Part shown: one piece after another, positions 46,359 through 54,996 of the stretch
How the letters are laid out: each line of letters starts with the position of its first letter
Numbering within the stretch: position 1 is the stretch's first letter
Source: Pseudomonadota bacterium
GTDB taxonomy: Bacteria > Pseudomonadota > Gammaproteobacteria > Burkholderiales > Burkholderiaceae_F
DNA length: 64,000 bases
Assembly: GCA_021842465.1 (NCBI GenBank)
Contig: JAKBZN010000014.1
Span: forward strand, 1 to 64,000
Direction: 5' to 3'
Notes under the pieces: model-generated
What the model was told of the DNA's origin: nothing
Database searches by the model: none
Seen by the model: only the letters and a program-made list of their open reading frames with translations
Program-made: the position numbers and the translations under genes

Positions 46359-46679
46359 CGAGGTACTCCTTTCCGGAAAGGGATTCCGGTCCGGTCGGTC
46401 CGGACGCGGAAAAAAATATGGCAGGGATGTCACTGGCGAAACGATATTTCTATCGGGGGATTATTTCAAATTGATTTTTCATATCGTTCGAATGCGATCT
46501 CCCTATCCCGGTATCGGGATCGCGGTTTGCGGGGACGGATACAAGTAATTACGAAATTGTCGTACGGGCTACCCTGATTGCGCATTACATGGGAAAAAAT
46601 CCCATCTATACTTCGTTCTGTTGCGTGTTCCAGGAATCGGGTTGGAGGCACGCCGAAAGAAGGAATGGAGGGCAGGACC
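46359..46679. promoter_or_regulatory. Gene-free region with two short palindromes
   Basis: This 321-base AT-richer stretch separates the divergent peroxidase and a small unknown gene. It holds ATCCCG-GTAT-CGGGAT (46505-46520) and ATGGGA-AAAAA-TCCCAT (46589-46605), two inverted repeats with six-base arms that could be operators. A TATACT at 46607-46612 is a candidate -10 for the rightward gene, with only a poor -35 upstream. I found no convincing FNR/Anr box for the peroxidase. Confidence 0.4.
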
Positions 46680-47003
46680 ATGGTGGAAGGCAGCGTGATT
46701 TCCCGGGAGCTCCGGTCGAGCGAAAGGCGGCACGACTACGACGAATACCGCGACGCGGTGGAGCGGATCGTGATGTCCGTCGCCGAGATCACCCGGCGCA
46801 CCGGCCGGTTCGGCGTCCAGGTGGAGGTCGACAGCATTTCGCAGCAGCCGGTCCGGACTTGCCATACGGTCCGCATCCGCAACGGCATGGCGGTTCGCGA
46901 GGTGATCCTGTCGAAGGAGGAGTTTTTCGACGAGTTCGGGTTGTTCCGGCGCAGCGCCATGCCGCGGCTGGACGAAGCGCTTCGAACCTTGGGAAATCAG
47001 TAG
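46680..47003 (+). CDS. Small unknown protein ahead of a chemoreceptor-like gene
   Basis: A 107-residue protein that I do not recognise. It is charged and probably alpha/beta: a helix (DYDEYRDAVERIVMSVAEITRRTG), two strands (FGVQVEVDSIS and CHTVRIRNGMAVREVILS) and an acidic C-terminal helix. It has no signal peptide or membrane segment. ATG 46680 was chosen because GGAGGGCAGGA lies just ahead; ATG 46665 and the longer frame from 46578 are less likely. It is the nearest upstream neighbour, same strand, of the chemoreceptor-like protein and may act with it. Confidence 0.6.
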   Translation: MVEGSVISRELRSSERRHDYDEYRDAVERIVMSVAEITRRTGRFGVQVEVDSISQQPVRTCHTVRIRNGMAVREVILSKEEFFDEFGLFRRSAMPRLDEALRTLGNQ

Positions 47004-47099
47004 TCCCTCCGGTCTGTTGTCGTGGGGCGGGCGGTTCCCGCAACTCCGCATCCGGTGCGCTCCGTCGCTGGCGCGGAACTTGCTGGGCATTGATCCGCG

Positions 47100-48215
47100 G
47101 TGCCAGTCCCCACAACCTGCAGACGGAATGAAAAATTGAAAGACGACATCCTGGATCTCGCTTATCGGGTTTCCAAAATCACGGAAGAAAAAATCGATCT
47201 GATCGATCGGGTCATGCGTCAGGCCAGCATGCTGACGATCAATGCCCGGATCGAGGCGGCGCGGGCCGGTGCCGCCGGCGTGGCGTTCGCCGTGGTGGCA
47301 CAGGAGATGGCGAGCCTGACCAATGAAATCCGCCGCACCTCGCAAGAACTGCGGGGTGCCATTGCGCAAAACATCGGCTTGCTGGAAGAGGCCGGATCGA
47401 CGATCACGATCGACTTTCGCGGCACCCGGTATGCCGATCTGGCGCACAACGCGATCGAGATCATCGACCGGAACCTCTATGAGCGGTCTTGCGACGTACG
47501 CTGGTGGGCCACCGATAGCGCGGTGGTCGGAGCCCTGACGGAATCCGGCGACGCCGGACGAGCCCTGGCTTCCGCCCGCCTTGCCACGATCCTTCGTTCC
47601 TATACCGTCTATCTCGACCTCTGGGTCGCGGATCGGGATGGGCGCGTCGTGGCGACGGGGCGGCCCGACTGCTATCCGGGTGCGGTGGGCCTCGATGTCT
47701 CGCGCACCCCTTGGTTTACGGGGGCCATGGCCACGCGCAGTGCCGACGACTTCGTCGTCGCGGACATCCAGAATGCACCAGCGTTGGGCGATGCACCAGT
47801 AGCGATCTATTCCGCCGCGGTGCGCGCCGAGGGCCGGACCGCCGGGAAGGCGCTGGGCGCGCTCGGGATCTTCTTCGACTGGAAGCCGCAAGCCCAGGCG
47901 GTGGTGGGAAACCTGGGGCTCTCTCCCGATGAGCGTCGCGCGTGCCGGGTTTTGCTGGTCGATGCCGCGCACCGGGTGATCGCGGCGTCGGACGAGGCGG
48001 GGTTGCTGCGCGAAACCTATCCTTTGCAGGACGGCGGCAAGACGCGTGGGTACTACATCCGGGATGGCAAACTGGTGGCCTACGCGCGCACGCCCGGATA
48101 CGAAACCTACAAGGGCCTCGGCTGGTATGGCGTCATCGAATGGTGCATGGCGGAGTCCGGTCCCGTCGCCCTGCGGAGCGGCGGGCGGGGCCGGGCTGTG
48201 GGCGCAATGGCCTGA
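47100..48215 (+). CDS. Soluble chemoreceptor-like protein: signalling hairpin then Cache-like domain
   Basis: About 371 residues. The first 90 contain a short helical hairpin matching the chemoreceptor signalling tip, TINARIEAARAGAAGVAFAVVAQEM, which is the CheA/CheW contact region of methyl-accepting proteins. Residues about 110-350 look like a Cache sensor: VYLDLWVADRDGRVVATG, SRTPWFTGAM, ALGIFFDWKPQA. This order (signalling part first, sensor last) reverses the usual receptor layout, and I see no membrane helix, so it should sense in the cytoplasm. The hairpin is much shorter than in true receptors. GTG 47100 and TTG 47136 are both possible starts. No che genes are near. Confidence 0.75.
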   Translation: MPVPTTCRRNEKLKDDILDLAYRVSKITEEKIDLIDRVMRQASMLTINARIEAARAGAAGVAFAVVAQEMASLTNEIRRTSQELRGAIAQNIGLLEEAGSTITIDFRGTRYADLAHNAIEIIDRNLYERSCDVRWWATDSAVVGALTESGDAGRALASARLATILRSYTVYLDLWVADRDGRVVATGRPDCYPGAVGLDVSRTPWFTGAMATRSADDFVVADIQNAPALGDAPVAIYSAAVRAEGRTAGKALGALGIFFDWKPQAQAVVGNLGLSPDERRACRVLLVDAAHRVIAASDEAGLLRETYPLQDGGKTRGYYIRDGKLVAYARTPGYETYKGLGWYGVIEWCMAESGPVALRSGGRGRAVGAMA

Positions 48216-48263
48216 GGTTGTCGGGAATCCGGGACCGGAGGTGCGGCGATCCGGTCCCGAGAC

Positions 48264-48293
48264 AAAAAAAAGAGCCTGGTGAAGACCAGGCTC
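48264..48293 (-). terminator. Rho-independent terminator of the phasin gene
   Basis: Read on the minus strand, GAGCCTGGT-CTTC-ACCAGGCTC forms a perfect stem with a four-base loop and is followed by eight T. It is oriented to end the leftward phasin transcript about 80 bases after its stop, and could also form a hairpin at the end of the rightward receptor transcript. Confidence 0.92.
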
Positions 48294-48371
48294 GGAAAAG
48301 CACCACGTAAGGAGGAGACAGGAGAAGCCCGGGCTGGCGCCCGAACAAGTGGTGCCAAGGAGATGAAACCG

Positions 48372-48947
48372 TTACGCGTTTGCCGCTTTGCGTGCCCTTC
48401 CTTTCATTGCATCGCTGGAGGCAGCCACGGTGTCGATCGTTGCGGACATCGCGGCAGAGATTTGTGACTCCGCCCAATTCGCAGTAGCCTGGGCGGCTTG
48501 AAAGAAGGTGTCGAACGCGGCGTTCGCATTGGTGAATGCAAGCCGGCACGCGGCAACTGCGGGCTCCGATCCGGCCGGGGCGTGTTCGGAGGCCGAGGCG
48601 ATCCATGCGCCAACCTCGCGTTGGTGCTCGGCGTGCTGCGCCTGGACAATCTTCGTCAGTTCGCTGCGCGCGCCATTGGCGATGGCGTAGGCATCACGGG
48701 AGTAGCCCAGCCACCGCTCGGCGGCCGGCTTTCCGGCTGCGGCGACGGCATCGATGACGTGCTGGGGGTCGCGGGCGGCGCGCAGCGCATGGGCGGCCTC
48801 CGTTCCCTCCTGCAGGGCGGCTCGTGCCGTCGTGGCGTTCAGGTCGGCCCACTTCTCCATGGCATCGACCGCCATCCGACCGGCGGCGTTGGCCGCGTCG
48901 AGGTGGATCTTCTGCAGATCCAGCATGTGCGAAAAAGTCGTTGCCAT
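48372..48947 (-). CDS. Phasin family protein
   Basis: A 191-residue alanine-rich helical protein of the phasin_2 type: a predicted amphipathic bundle with LQKIHLDAANAAGRMAVDAM near the start, and regular heptads such as WIASASEHAPAGSEPAVAACRLAF. Phasins coat polyhydroxyalkanoate granules, so the organism probably stores PHA. ATG 48947 follows GGGAG. It has its own terminator downstream and a 299-base AT-rich upstream region, suggesting a strongly controlled single-gene unit. No PHA synthase is in the window. Confidence 0.88.
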   Translation of the reverse strand: MATTFSHMLDLQKIHLDAANAAGRMAVDAMEKWADLNATTARAALQEGTEAAHALRAARDPQHVIDAVAAAGKPAAERWLGYSRDAYAIANGARSELTKIVQAQHAEHQREVGAWIASASEHAPAGSEPAVAACRLAFTNANAAFDTFFQAAQATANWAESQISAAMSATIDTVAASSDAMKGRARKAANA

Positions 48948-49246
48948 GGTTTTCTCCCGAATCCGGGTTTGCCGCTGCAATGATGTCGAAAAACGTCTTC
49001 CAACGAACTACTATCTTCCGGAGTGTCGAAGTTCCGGTTTCGTGCTACGACGATTCGAATTTTATGCTGCTTTGCACAAAAGTCAAGAATTTTTTTTCGC
49101 AGATTTCGATTCGTGTTTTTCGTAAATTTTATTTCCATTGAAAATCAATGGATAGTCATCGTATTTTGGTGCTTTGTTAATCAAACGCTTTCGGTTCGTC
49201 GCCTATTGCGGTGCGACGATCCGGCTGCGCGGGAGGGCTTGCTCCG
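48948..49246. promoter_or_regulatory. AT-rich region between phasin and nitroreductase genes
   Basis: About 300 bases, distinctly AT-rich compared with the surroundings, with no gene. On the phasin strand TTTTGTGCAAAGCAGCATAAAA (centred near 49065) contains TGC-AAA-GCA and resembles the TGC-rich sites described for the PHA repressor PhaR; this is only a suggestion. CCATTG-AAAAT-CAATGG at 49135-49151 is a small inverted repeat nearer the nitroreductase gene. Divergent promoters must lie here. Confidence 0.4.
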
Positions 49247-49975
49247 ATGAATTCCGAACCGTATTCGTTTCCGCCGTTTTCCAGTTACCCGGCGACCGAG
49301 GCTGTGGACGCCGCCATCACTTCCCGGCGTTCCGTGCGCGCATTTCTGCCCGATCCCATCCCGCACCCGACCATCGTCGAGATCCTGCGCGTGGCCAGCC
49401 GGGCTCCCAGCGGCACCAACATCCAGCCGTGGAATGTCCACGTCGTCACCGGCGGGGCGCTGGACCGGCTTTCGCAGGCCATCCTGTCGGCATACAACGA
49501 TCCGCAGGAGCGGGAACACCATCGGGAGGAATATCCGTACTACCCCGCGCGTTGGGTCGATCCCTATCTGGCCCGCCGCCGCAAGGTCGGCTGGGACCTC
49601 TACGGGCTGCTCGGCATCGACCGTGGCGACGAAGCGAAGATGCAGGCCCAGGAGGGGCGCAATTTCCAATTTTTCGATGCGCCTGTCGGGATGGTGTTCT
49701 CCATCGACCGCACGCTGAGCCAGGGCAGCTGGCTCGACTATGGGATGTTCCTGCAGAACGTCATGATCGCGGCGCGGGCTCGTGGCCTGGATACCTGTCC
49801 GCAGGCGTCATTCAATCCGTTTCACCGCGTGATTCGTGCGCAGTTGGACATCGGCGACGAATACACGATCGTCTGCGCGATGGCGCTGGGAAAGGCCGAC
49901 CCGAACCGGATCGAGAATTCGCTGGTGACGGAACGCGAACCGATCGAGAACTTCGTGCGCTTCATCGATTCGTGA
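49247..49975 (+). CDS. Nitroreductase family flavoprotein
   Basis: A 242-residue FMN-dependent oxidoreductase of the nitroreductase fold. The FMN-binding opening ITSRRSVRAFLPDPI, the RAPSGTNIQPWNVHVV motif and a late GLDTCPQASF are typical of the NfnB/Frm2-like group. Such enzymes reduce nitro compounds or quinones with NAD(P)H; the natural substrate is unknown. ATG 49247 follows GGGAGGG closely, which decides between it and the longer frame from 49211. Stands alone. Confidence 0.9.
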   Translation: MNSEPYSFPPFSSYPATEAVDAAITSRRSVRAFLPDPIPHPTIVEILRVASRAPSGTNIQPWNVHVVTGGALDRLSQAILSAYNDPQEREHHREEYPYYPARWVDPYLARRRKVGWDLYGLLGIDRGDEAKMQAQEGRNFQFFDAPVGMVFSIDRTLSQGSWLDYGMFLQNVMIAARARGLDTCPQASFNPFHRVIRAQLDIGDEYTIVCAMALGKADPNRIENSLVTEREPIENFVRFIDS

Positions 49976-50056
49976 AGGGGTTCCGGCGCGGCAAACGCCA
50001 GTAGAATCCGGGCACAAGACATTCAAGAACGGTCGCTTCAGGGAAAGGGCGGGGCC

Positions 50057-50947
50057 ATGCGCGGATCATTGCACCGGGGTTTGGGGTTGGGGTTGGCTGC
50101 GGCGCTGCTGGCGCTGTCCGGTGCGGCATCGGCTCACCGCGTGGTCCATCATCACGCGGCCGCTGGTCCGCATTTGCGGTCCGCCTATGTGCTGGTCGTC
50201 GATCAGGACACGGGCAAGGTTCTCTATGCCAAGAACCCCGAGACGGTGTCGTCGATCGCGTCGATCACCAAGCTGATGACCGCCATGGTGACCCTCGACA
50301 AGCATCTGCCGCTCGACGAGAAGCTCGAATTCAGCCGCGACGACCGCACCACCGAGGGATGGGGACGCTCGCCGTTGCACCCGGGGGTCCACATCACGCG
50401 CGGCCAAGCCCTGCATCTGGCGCTGATGTCCTCGGAAAACCATGCCGCGAACCTGCTGGGACGGACCTATCCCGGAGGGTTGCATGCGTTCGTCGCCGCG
50501 ATGAACGCCAAGGCGCGCGCGCTCGGGATGATGCATTCGAGTTTCGCCGACTCCATCGGGCTCAATCCCGGAAATCGCGCGAGCCCGGAGGATCTGGTGC
50601 GCATGGTGAGGGCGGCATATCAGTACGGGTTGATCCGCCGGTATTCCGTGAGCTCGGGCTACGACTTCCGGATCGGGCGGCGCATGTTCCACTATCACAG
50701 CACCGACCGCCTGGTCTACAACCACCGGTGGCACCTCGACCTGCAGAAGACCGGATACATCTCGGTCGCCGGGCACTGCCTGGTGCTTTCGACGGGCATT
50801 CACGGGCGGCGGGTCCTGATGGTGCTGCTCGATTCCGCCGGCAAATACTCGCGCTTCGCCGACGCGCAGCGCGTCCGCAACTGGCTCGAGACGCGCCACT
50901 ATGCGCGGACGCGTGCCCCGGCCGAGCGGCGTCAGCCGTCGGCCTGA
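50057..50947 (+). CDS. pbpG: D-alanyl-D-alanine endopeptidase (PBP7/8 type)
   Basis: A 296-residue periplasmic serine peptidase of the low-molecular-mass penicillin-binding proteins (S11). The signal peptide ends at about residue 26 (GAASA). The active-site triads are SITK (nucleophile serine), SEN and KTG, in order and intact. The acidic/neutral C-terminal anchor domain of PBP5 is missing, which fits PBP7/8 endopeptidases that cut peptidoglycan cross-links. A histidine-rich stretch (HRVVHHHAAAGPH) follows the signal peptide. It ends close to the convergent IclR gene. Confidence 0.92.
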   Translation: MRGSLHRGLGLGLAAALLALSGAASAHRVVHHHAAAGPHLRSAYVLVVDQDTGKVLYAKNPETVSSIASITKLMTAMVTLDKHLPLDEKLEFSRDDRTTEGWGRSPLHPGVHITRGQALHLALMSSENHAANLLGRTYPGGLHAFVAAMNAKARALGMMHSSFADSIGLNPGNRASPEDLVRMVRAAYQYGLIRRYSVSSGYDFRIGRRMFHYHSTDRLVYNHRWHLDLQKTGYISVAGHCLVLSTGIHGRRVLMVLLDSAGKYSRFADAQRVRNWLETRHYARTRAPAERRQPSA

Positions 50948-50966
50948 CCAGCGGCGGCTGATCCGC

Positions 50967-51800
50967 TCACCCGGCCGCGGTTTTGCCGTACCCGAGCGCC
51001 GCGGAAATTCTTGCTGCCGTGGCCTGCAGATCGCCGATCCAGGCGTCCTGCATCCGCTCGGTCGGAGCGGATAACGACAGGCCTGCGACGACGGTTCCCG
51101 AGTCGTCGCGGATCGCCGCCGCGATGCAGCGGACCCCCGGTTCGAGTTCTTCGTTGTCGCGTGCGTAGCCCCGCGACCGCACCTGGGCGAGTTCGCGCTC
51201 GAGGCGGGCCGGATCGGTGATGCTGTTGCGCGTGTGTCCTGCGAGTCCGGTGCGCGTTTCGTACGACCGGACGAGGCGCAGATCGTCGTGCGCGAGGAAT
51301 AGCTTGCCGCTCGAGGTCAGGTGCAGCGCCGCATGGCCGCCGATCGCACGAACCACCTGCATGCCCGAACGCTCGCTGTAGGCGCGTTCCACATAGACGA
51401 TCTCATCGCCCTGACGTACCGACAGGTTGACGGTCTGGCCGGTTCGCCGGTGCAGATCGCGCATCGGTTCCAGGGCCGCCTCCCGGACACTGAGCCGGGC
51501 CTTGACCAGGTTTCCCAGTTCGAGCAGCCGCATTCCCAGCCGGTAGGATCCCGGGGCGTCGCCCCGGTCGACGAAGCGGCCGGCGACCATGTCATTGAGG
51601 ATCCGGTGCGCGGTCGAGGGGTGCAGCGAGGTGGTCCGGGCCAGTTCCTTGAGGCTGACCGGCCCGGAGCGGGCGGCAAGGGCATCGAGCAGGTTCATCA
51701 TCCGCTCGATCACCTGGATCGCGGTGCGTTCCCCCGCCTGTCGGGTCGGCAGAACCGGCGCCGCAAGCGGGGTGTTGCAGGGGGGGGACTCGGTGGCCAT
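50967..51800 (-). CDS. IclR family transcriptional regulator
   Basis: A 277-residue regulator. The N-terminal winged helix (about 25-90) has the IclR pattern VIERMMNLLDALAARSGPVSLKEL followed by HPSTAHRILNDMV as recognition helix. The C-terminal effector domain has GRFVDRGDAPGSYRLGMRLLELG and the late GVRCIAAAIRDDSG...AGLSLSAP. IclR proteins control catabolic or efflux genes in response to small acids; no such target is adjacent, so the regulon is unknown. It is followed on its upstream side by the divergently controlled region ahead of pyrD's 3' end. Confidence 0.92.
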   Translation of the reverse strand: MATESPPCNTPLAAPVLPTRQAGERTAIQVIERMMNLLDALAARSGPVSLKELARTTSLHPSTAHRILNDMVAGRFVDRGDAPGSYRLGMRLLELGNLVKARLSVREAALEPMRDLHRRTGQTVNLSVRQGDEIVYVERAYSERSGMQVVRAIGGHAALHLTSSGKLFLAHDDLRLVRSYETRTGLAGHTRNSITDPARLERELAQVRSRGYARDNEELEPGVRCIAAAIRDDSGTVVAGLSLSAPTERMQDAWIGDLQATAARISAALGYGKTAAG

Positions 51801-51851
51801 GCCTCGAGTCTATACCACGATGTGAAATGCCGAGACGGATTCCGGGCGCTG

Positions 51852-52913
51852 CTACGGATTCTTGCGGATGGCGGCAATCGCCCGCCGGCATTCCGGGACG
51901 AGTGCCGGGCCGCGGTAGATCAGGCCGGTGTAGACCTGGACGAGCGTCGCGCCGGCCCGGATTTTTTCCGCGGCGTCCTCCCCGCGAACGATGCCGCCGA
52001 CGCCGATGATCGTCATCGCGCCCTGTAGGTGGCGGGCCAAGGCGGCAACGACTTCGGTGGAACGTTCCCGCAGGGGCGCACCCGACAGGCCGCCGCCTTC
52101 ATCGGCGTTGCGTCGACCCTCGACGCCGTGGCGGGAGATCGTCGTGTTGGTGGCAACCACGCCATCGACGCCGAAGGCAACGAGGGTGTCGGCGATGCGC
52201 GGGATCTGCGCATCGGCGACGTCCGGCGCGATCTTCACCGCCAGCGGGACCCGCCGCCCATGGGCCTGTTCCAGCCGCGCCCGTTCTTCGCGTAGCGCGC
52301 CGAGCAGCCGTTCCAGTTCCCCTTCTCCCTGGAGGTTGCGCAGGTCCCGCGTGTTGGGGGAGGAGATGTTGACGGTGACATAGCCGGCATGCGGATATAC
52401 CGCCGCCAGCCCGGCACGATAGTCGTCGAGCGCGCGCTCGATCGGCGTGGCGGCGTTCTTGCCGATGTTCAGCCCCAGCACGCCGCGGTACCGTGCCCGC
52501 GTCGCGTTCTGCACGAAGCGATCGACGCCGTCGTTGTTGAATCCCAGGCGATTGATCAGCGCCTGATCGGCCGGCAGCCGGAACATGCGCGGCTTCGGGT
52601 TCCCCGCCTGCGGGCGCGGGGTCACGGTTCCCGCTTCGATGAAACCGAAGCCCAGGCAGCCCAGCGCATCGACGTGCGCGGCGTTCTTGTCCATCCCGGC
52701 GGCGAGCCCGACCGGGTTGGGAAACGTCAGTCCCATCGCCTGCACCGGTTCCCCCTCCACCGGGGTGGCGGCGGCGCGCAGGACGCCGAGGTCGTAGGCG
52801 CGCTGCAAACCCTCGAGCGTCATTTCATGGGCGCGCTCGGGATCGAAGGAAAAGAGCAGGGGACGGGTGAAGCGGTACAGCGCGCCGCACCCCAGGACGC
52901 AGGATTCATTCAT
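51852..52913 (-). CDS. pyrD: Dihydroorotate dehydrogenase (quinone), class 2
   Basis: A 353-residue membrane-associated flavoenzyme that oxidises dihydroorotate to orotate in pyrimidine synthesis and passes electrons to ubiquinone. The N-terminal helices for quinone access ([19 protein letters not shown]) define class 2. FMN-binding and catalytic segments include [33 protein letters not shown], and [16 protein letters not shown] with the catalytic serine. ATG 52913 gives the normal N terminus. The frame runs on upstream without family sequence. Confidence 0.96.
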   Translation of the reverse strand: MNESCVLGCGALYRFTRPLLFSFDPERAHEMTLEGLQRAYDLGVLRAAATPVEGEPVQAMGLTFPNPVGLAAGMDKNAAHVDALGCLGFGFIEAGTVTPRPQAGNPKPRMFRLPADQALINRLGFNNDGVDRFVQNATRARYRGVLGLNIGKNAATPIERALDDYRAGLAAVYPHAGYVTVNISSPNTRDLRNLQGEGELERLLGALREERARLEQAHGRRVPLAVKIAPDVADAQIPRIADTLVAFGVDGVVATNTTISRHGVEGRRNADEGGGLSGAPLRERSTEVVAALARHLQGAMTIIGVGGIVRGEDAAEKIRAGATLVQVYTGLIYRGPALVPECRRAIAAIRKNP

Positions 52914-52945
52914 GTCGTGTCGGTCGTGATTGGTGTTTTGGCGGT

Positions 52946-53695
52946 CTACGTCGCGGCGTCCGCGCGCAGCCAGCGATTGTTTCGCAACAACTCGTAAGGA
53001 CGGAAATGCGCCTTGTAGGACATCTTGGCGCAGCCCTCGATCCAATAGCCGAGATAGCAATGCGGCAAGGCAAGCTCCCGGCATTGCACGATCTGCCAAA
53101 GGACGTTGTACGTTCCATAGCTGGCGCGCGGTTCGTCGGGATCGTAGAACGTGTATACGGAGGAGAGGCCGTCATCGAGGATGTCGATGATCGAGACCAT
53201 CCGCAAGGTGCCGGGTTCGCCGTTGATTCCAGGGTCGCGGAACTCGACGAGGCGGGAATTGACCTTGGACGACAGAAGAAATTGCGAGTACTGCTCGCGG
53301 CTGTCGTTGTCCATGCCGCCGCCCGCGTGCCGCGCCGTCTGGTATCGCAGGTAGAGATCGTAGTGCTCGTCCTCGAAGGTCATCTCCACCACGCGGCTGC
53401 AAAGCGTCCGATGCTGCCGCCAGCTTCGACGCTGGCTGCGGTTCGGGGTGAAATGCGCCACCGGGATGCGGATCGGAATGCATGCGCGGCAGCCCTCGCA
53501 ATGGGGGCGATAGGTGAAGATGCCGCTGCGGCGGAATCCCGCTCGCACGAGGCCGCTATAGACGTCGGCGTTGATGAGGTGGGCCGGAGTCGCCACCTGC
53601 GAGCGCGCCTGACGGCCTTCGAGATAGCTGCAAGGATAGGGTGCCGTTGCATAAAACTGCAACGTCGAGAATGGCAGCTCCTTGAGGTTGGCCAC
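52946..53695 (-). CDS. bpt: Aspartate/glutamate leucyltransferase (Bpt)
   Basis: A 249-residue aminoacyl-tRNA-protein transferase of the N-end rule. It has the N-terminal cysteine cluster of the arginyl/leucyl transferase family ([14 protein letters not shown] and [14 protein letters not shown]), then FTPNRSQRR and [22 protein letters not shown] near the C terminus. The bacterial Bpt type attaches leucine from Leu-tRNA to proteins beginning with Asp or Glu, marking them for ClpAP. It lies 3 bases from aat, its functional counterpart. Confidence 0.94.
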   Translation of the reverse strand: MANLKELPFSTLQFYATAPYPCSYLEGRQARSQVATPAHLINADVYSGLVRAGFRRSGIFTYRPHCEGCRACIPIRIPVAHFTPNRSQRRSWRQHRTLCSRVVEMTFEDEHYDLYLRYQTARHAGGGMDNDSREQYSQFLLSSKVNSRLVEFRDPGINGEPGTLRMVSIIDILDDGLSSVYTFYDPDEPRASYGTYNVLWQIVQCRELALPHCYLGYWIEGCAKMSYKAHFRPYELLRNNRWLRADAAT

Positions 53696-53698
53696 GCT

Positions 53699-54424
53699 TC
53701 AGTGCAATTCCAGCAGTTCGTTCAGCCGTCGGTTCCGGTACGCGCTCCATGGAACCGATTCCTGCGCCAGCGCATCGCGCATGCGCCCGCAAAACTCCTG
53801 CCGCGGAATCTCGCAGGCGCCCAGCGACGCAAGGTGGCGCGTATTCTGTTGACAGTCTATCACCGGCACCCCCTCCCGACGAAGAATCGCCACGAGGCCC
53901 GCCAGCGCGATCTTCGATGCGTCGGTGGCGCGGGAAAACATCGACTCGCCATAGAACATGCGGCCCAGGCTCACGCCGTACAGGCCGCCGATCAGATCGC
54001 CCTCCGCCCAGAGTTCGACCGAGTGCGCCAAGCCCCGCTCGGCGAGTCCACAGTACGCGCGGACGATGGGTTCGGTGATCCAGGTGCCGTCCTGCCCGCG
54101 GCGCGGCGCGGCGCAGTTGCGCATGACGGCCTCGAACGCGGTGTCGACGCGCAATGCGAGGCGGGGGTCCGCGGCCGCGACGCGCAGTGTCCTGCGCAGG
54201 GAGCGCGAAACGCGGAACCGCTCGGGGAACAGCACCATCCGGGGGTCGGGGCTCCACCAAAGGACCGGTTGACCGGCCTCATACCATGGGAAGATCCCGG
54301 CCCGGTAGGCGTCGAGCAGGCGCCCTGGGGTGCAGTCGCGCGACGCGGCGAGCAGGCCGTTGGGCTCATCGAGGGCGTTGGCAACGTCGGGAAACGGATC
54401 GTCGGGTTCCAGCCACGCGATCAT
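53699..54424 (-). CDS. aat: Leucyl/phenylalanyl-tRNA-protein transferase
   Basis: A 241-residue enzyme that attaches Leu or Phe to proteins with an N-terminal Lys or Arg. The family sequence is continuous: [79 protein letters not shown] and [15 protein letters not shown]. With bpt immediately downstream, both branches of the bacterial N-degron pathway are encoded together. The start overlaps the NUDIX gene stop by four bases. Confidence 0.96.
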   Translation of the reverse strand: MIAWLEPDDPFPDVANALDEPNGLLAASRDCTPGRLLDAYRAGIFPWYEAGQPVLWWSPDPRMVLFPERFRVSRSLRRTLRVAAADPRLALRVDTAFEAVMRNCAAPRRGQDGTWITEPIVRAYCGLAERGLAHSVELWAEGDLIGGLYGVSLGRMFYGESMFSRATDASKIALAGLVAILRREGVPVIDCQQNTRHLASLGACEIPRQEFCGRMRDALAQESVPWSAYRNRRLNELLELH

Positions 54425-54996
54425 GGTGCGATGCCCGGCGCGGGCGCGCGGGCGGGGAGCTCCAGGACGTGGAGACCGAAGCCGCCGCGGCGGCGGTCTT
54501 CGAAAAACCGTTCCAAGGTCGTCGCAACCGTGCGGAAGGCGATTTCCTCCCAGGGGATCTCGGCTTCCGCGAACAGGCGCACGTCGAGGCTCTCCTCCCC
54601 CGGGCCGAAATCCAGATCGAGCAGGCGGGCGAGATAGAAGATGTGGATCTGCTCGGCGTGCGGGATGTCGAGCAGGCTGAAAAGCGGTCCGACCTCCACC
54701 CGGGCGTGCGCCTCTTCCTCGGTTTCGCGCTGCGCGCCGCGGGCTGTCGATTCGCCGATCTCCATGAATCCGGCTGGAAGCGTCCACGCGCCATAGCGGG
54801 GCTCGATCGCCCGCCGGCACAGCAGGACGCGGTCGCCCCAGACCGGAATCGTGCCGACGATGGGCCGCGGGTTGATGTAATGAATCCGGCCGCAGGCGTC
54901 GCAACAATCGCGCTCCCGGGTGTCTCCGGTCGGAATGCGCCGGGAGATCGCGCTGCCGCAGGCGGAACAGAAGCGGGCAAAAGGGGTCGAGGTCAC
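54421..54996 (-). CDS. NUDIX hydrolase with zinc ribbon
   Basis: A 191-residue hydrolase. The N-terminal part has a zinc ribbon (FCSACGSA, then [13 protein letters not shown]), as in NADH pyrophosphatase-like NUDIX proteins. The NUDIX box is [21 protein letters not shown], with the metal-binding RE-EE residues, and the preceding [19 protein letters not shown] is typical. It probably hydrolyses a nucleoside diphosphate derivative. GTG 54996 overlaps the stop of the upstream gene and gives a compact protein; the longer frame to 55248 is the antisense-like extension across the neighbour. It is coupled to aat at its end. Confidence 0.88.
   Translation of the reverse strand: MTSTPFARFCSACGSAISRRIPTGDTRERDCCDACGRIHYINPRPIVGTIPVWGDRVLLCRRAIEPRYGAWTLPAGFMEIGESTARGAQRETEEEAHARVEVGPLFSLLDIPHAEQIHIFYLARLLDLDFGPGEESLDVRLFAEAEIPWEEIAFRTVATTLERFFEDRRRGGFGLHVLELPARAPAPGIAP

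Noticed and set aside
46359-46679. FNR/Anr site for the cytochrome c peroxidase gene
   Set aside because: TTGAT occurs once, but no TTGAT-N4-ATCAA pair is present.
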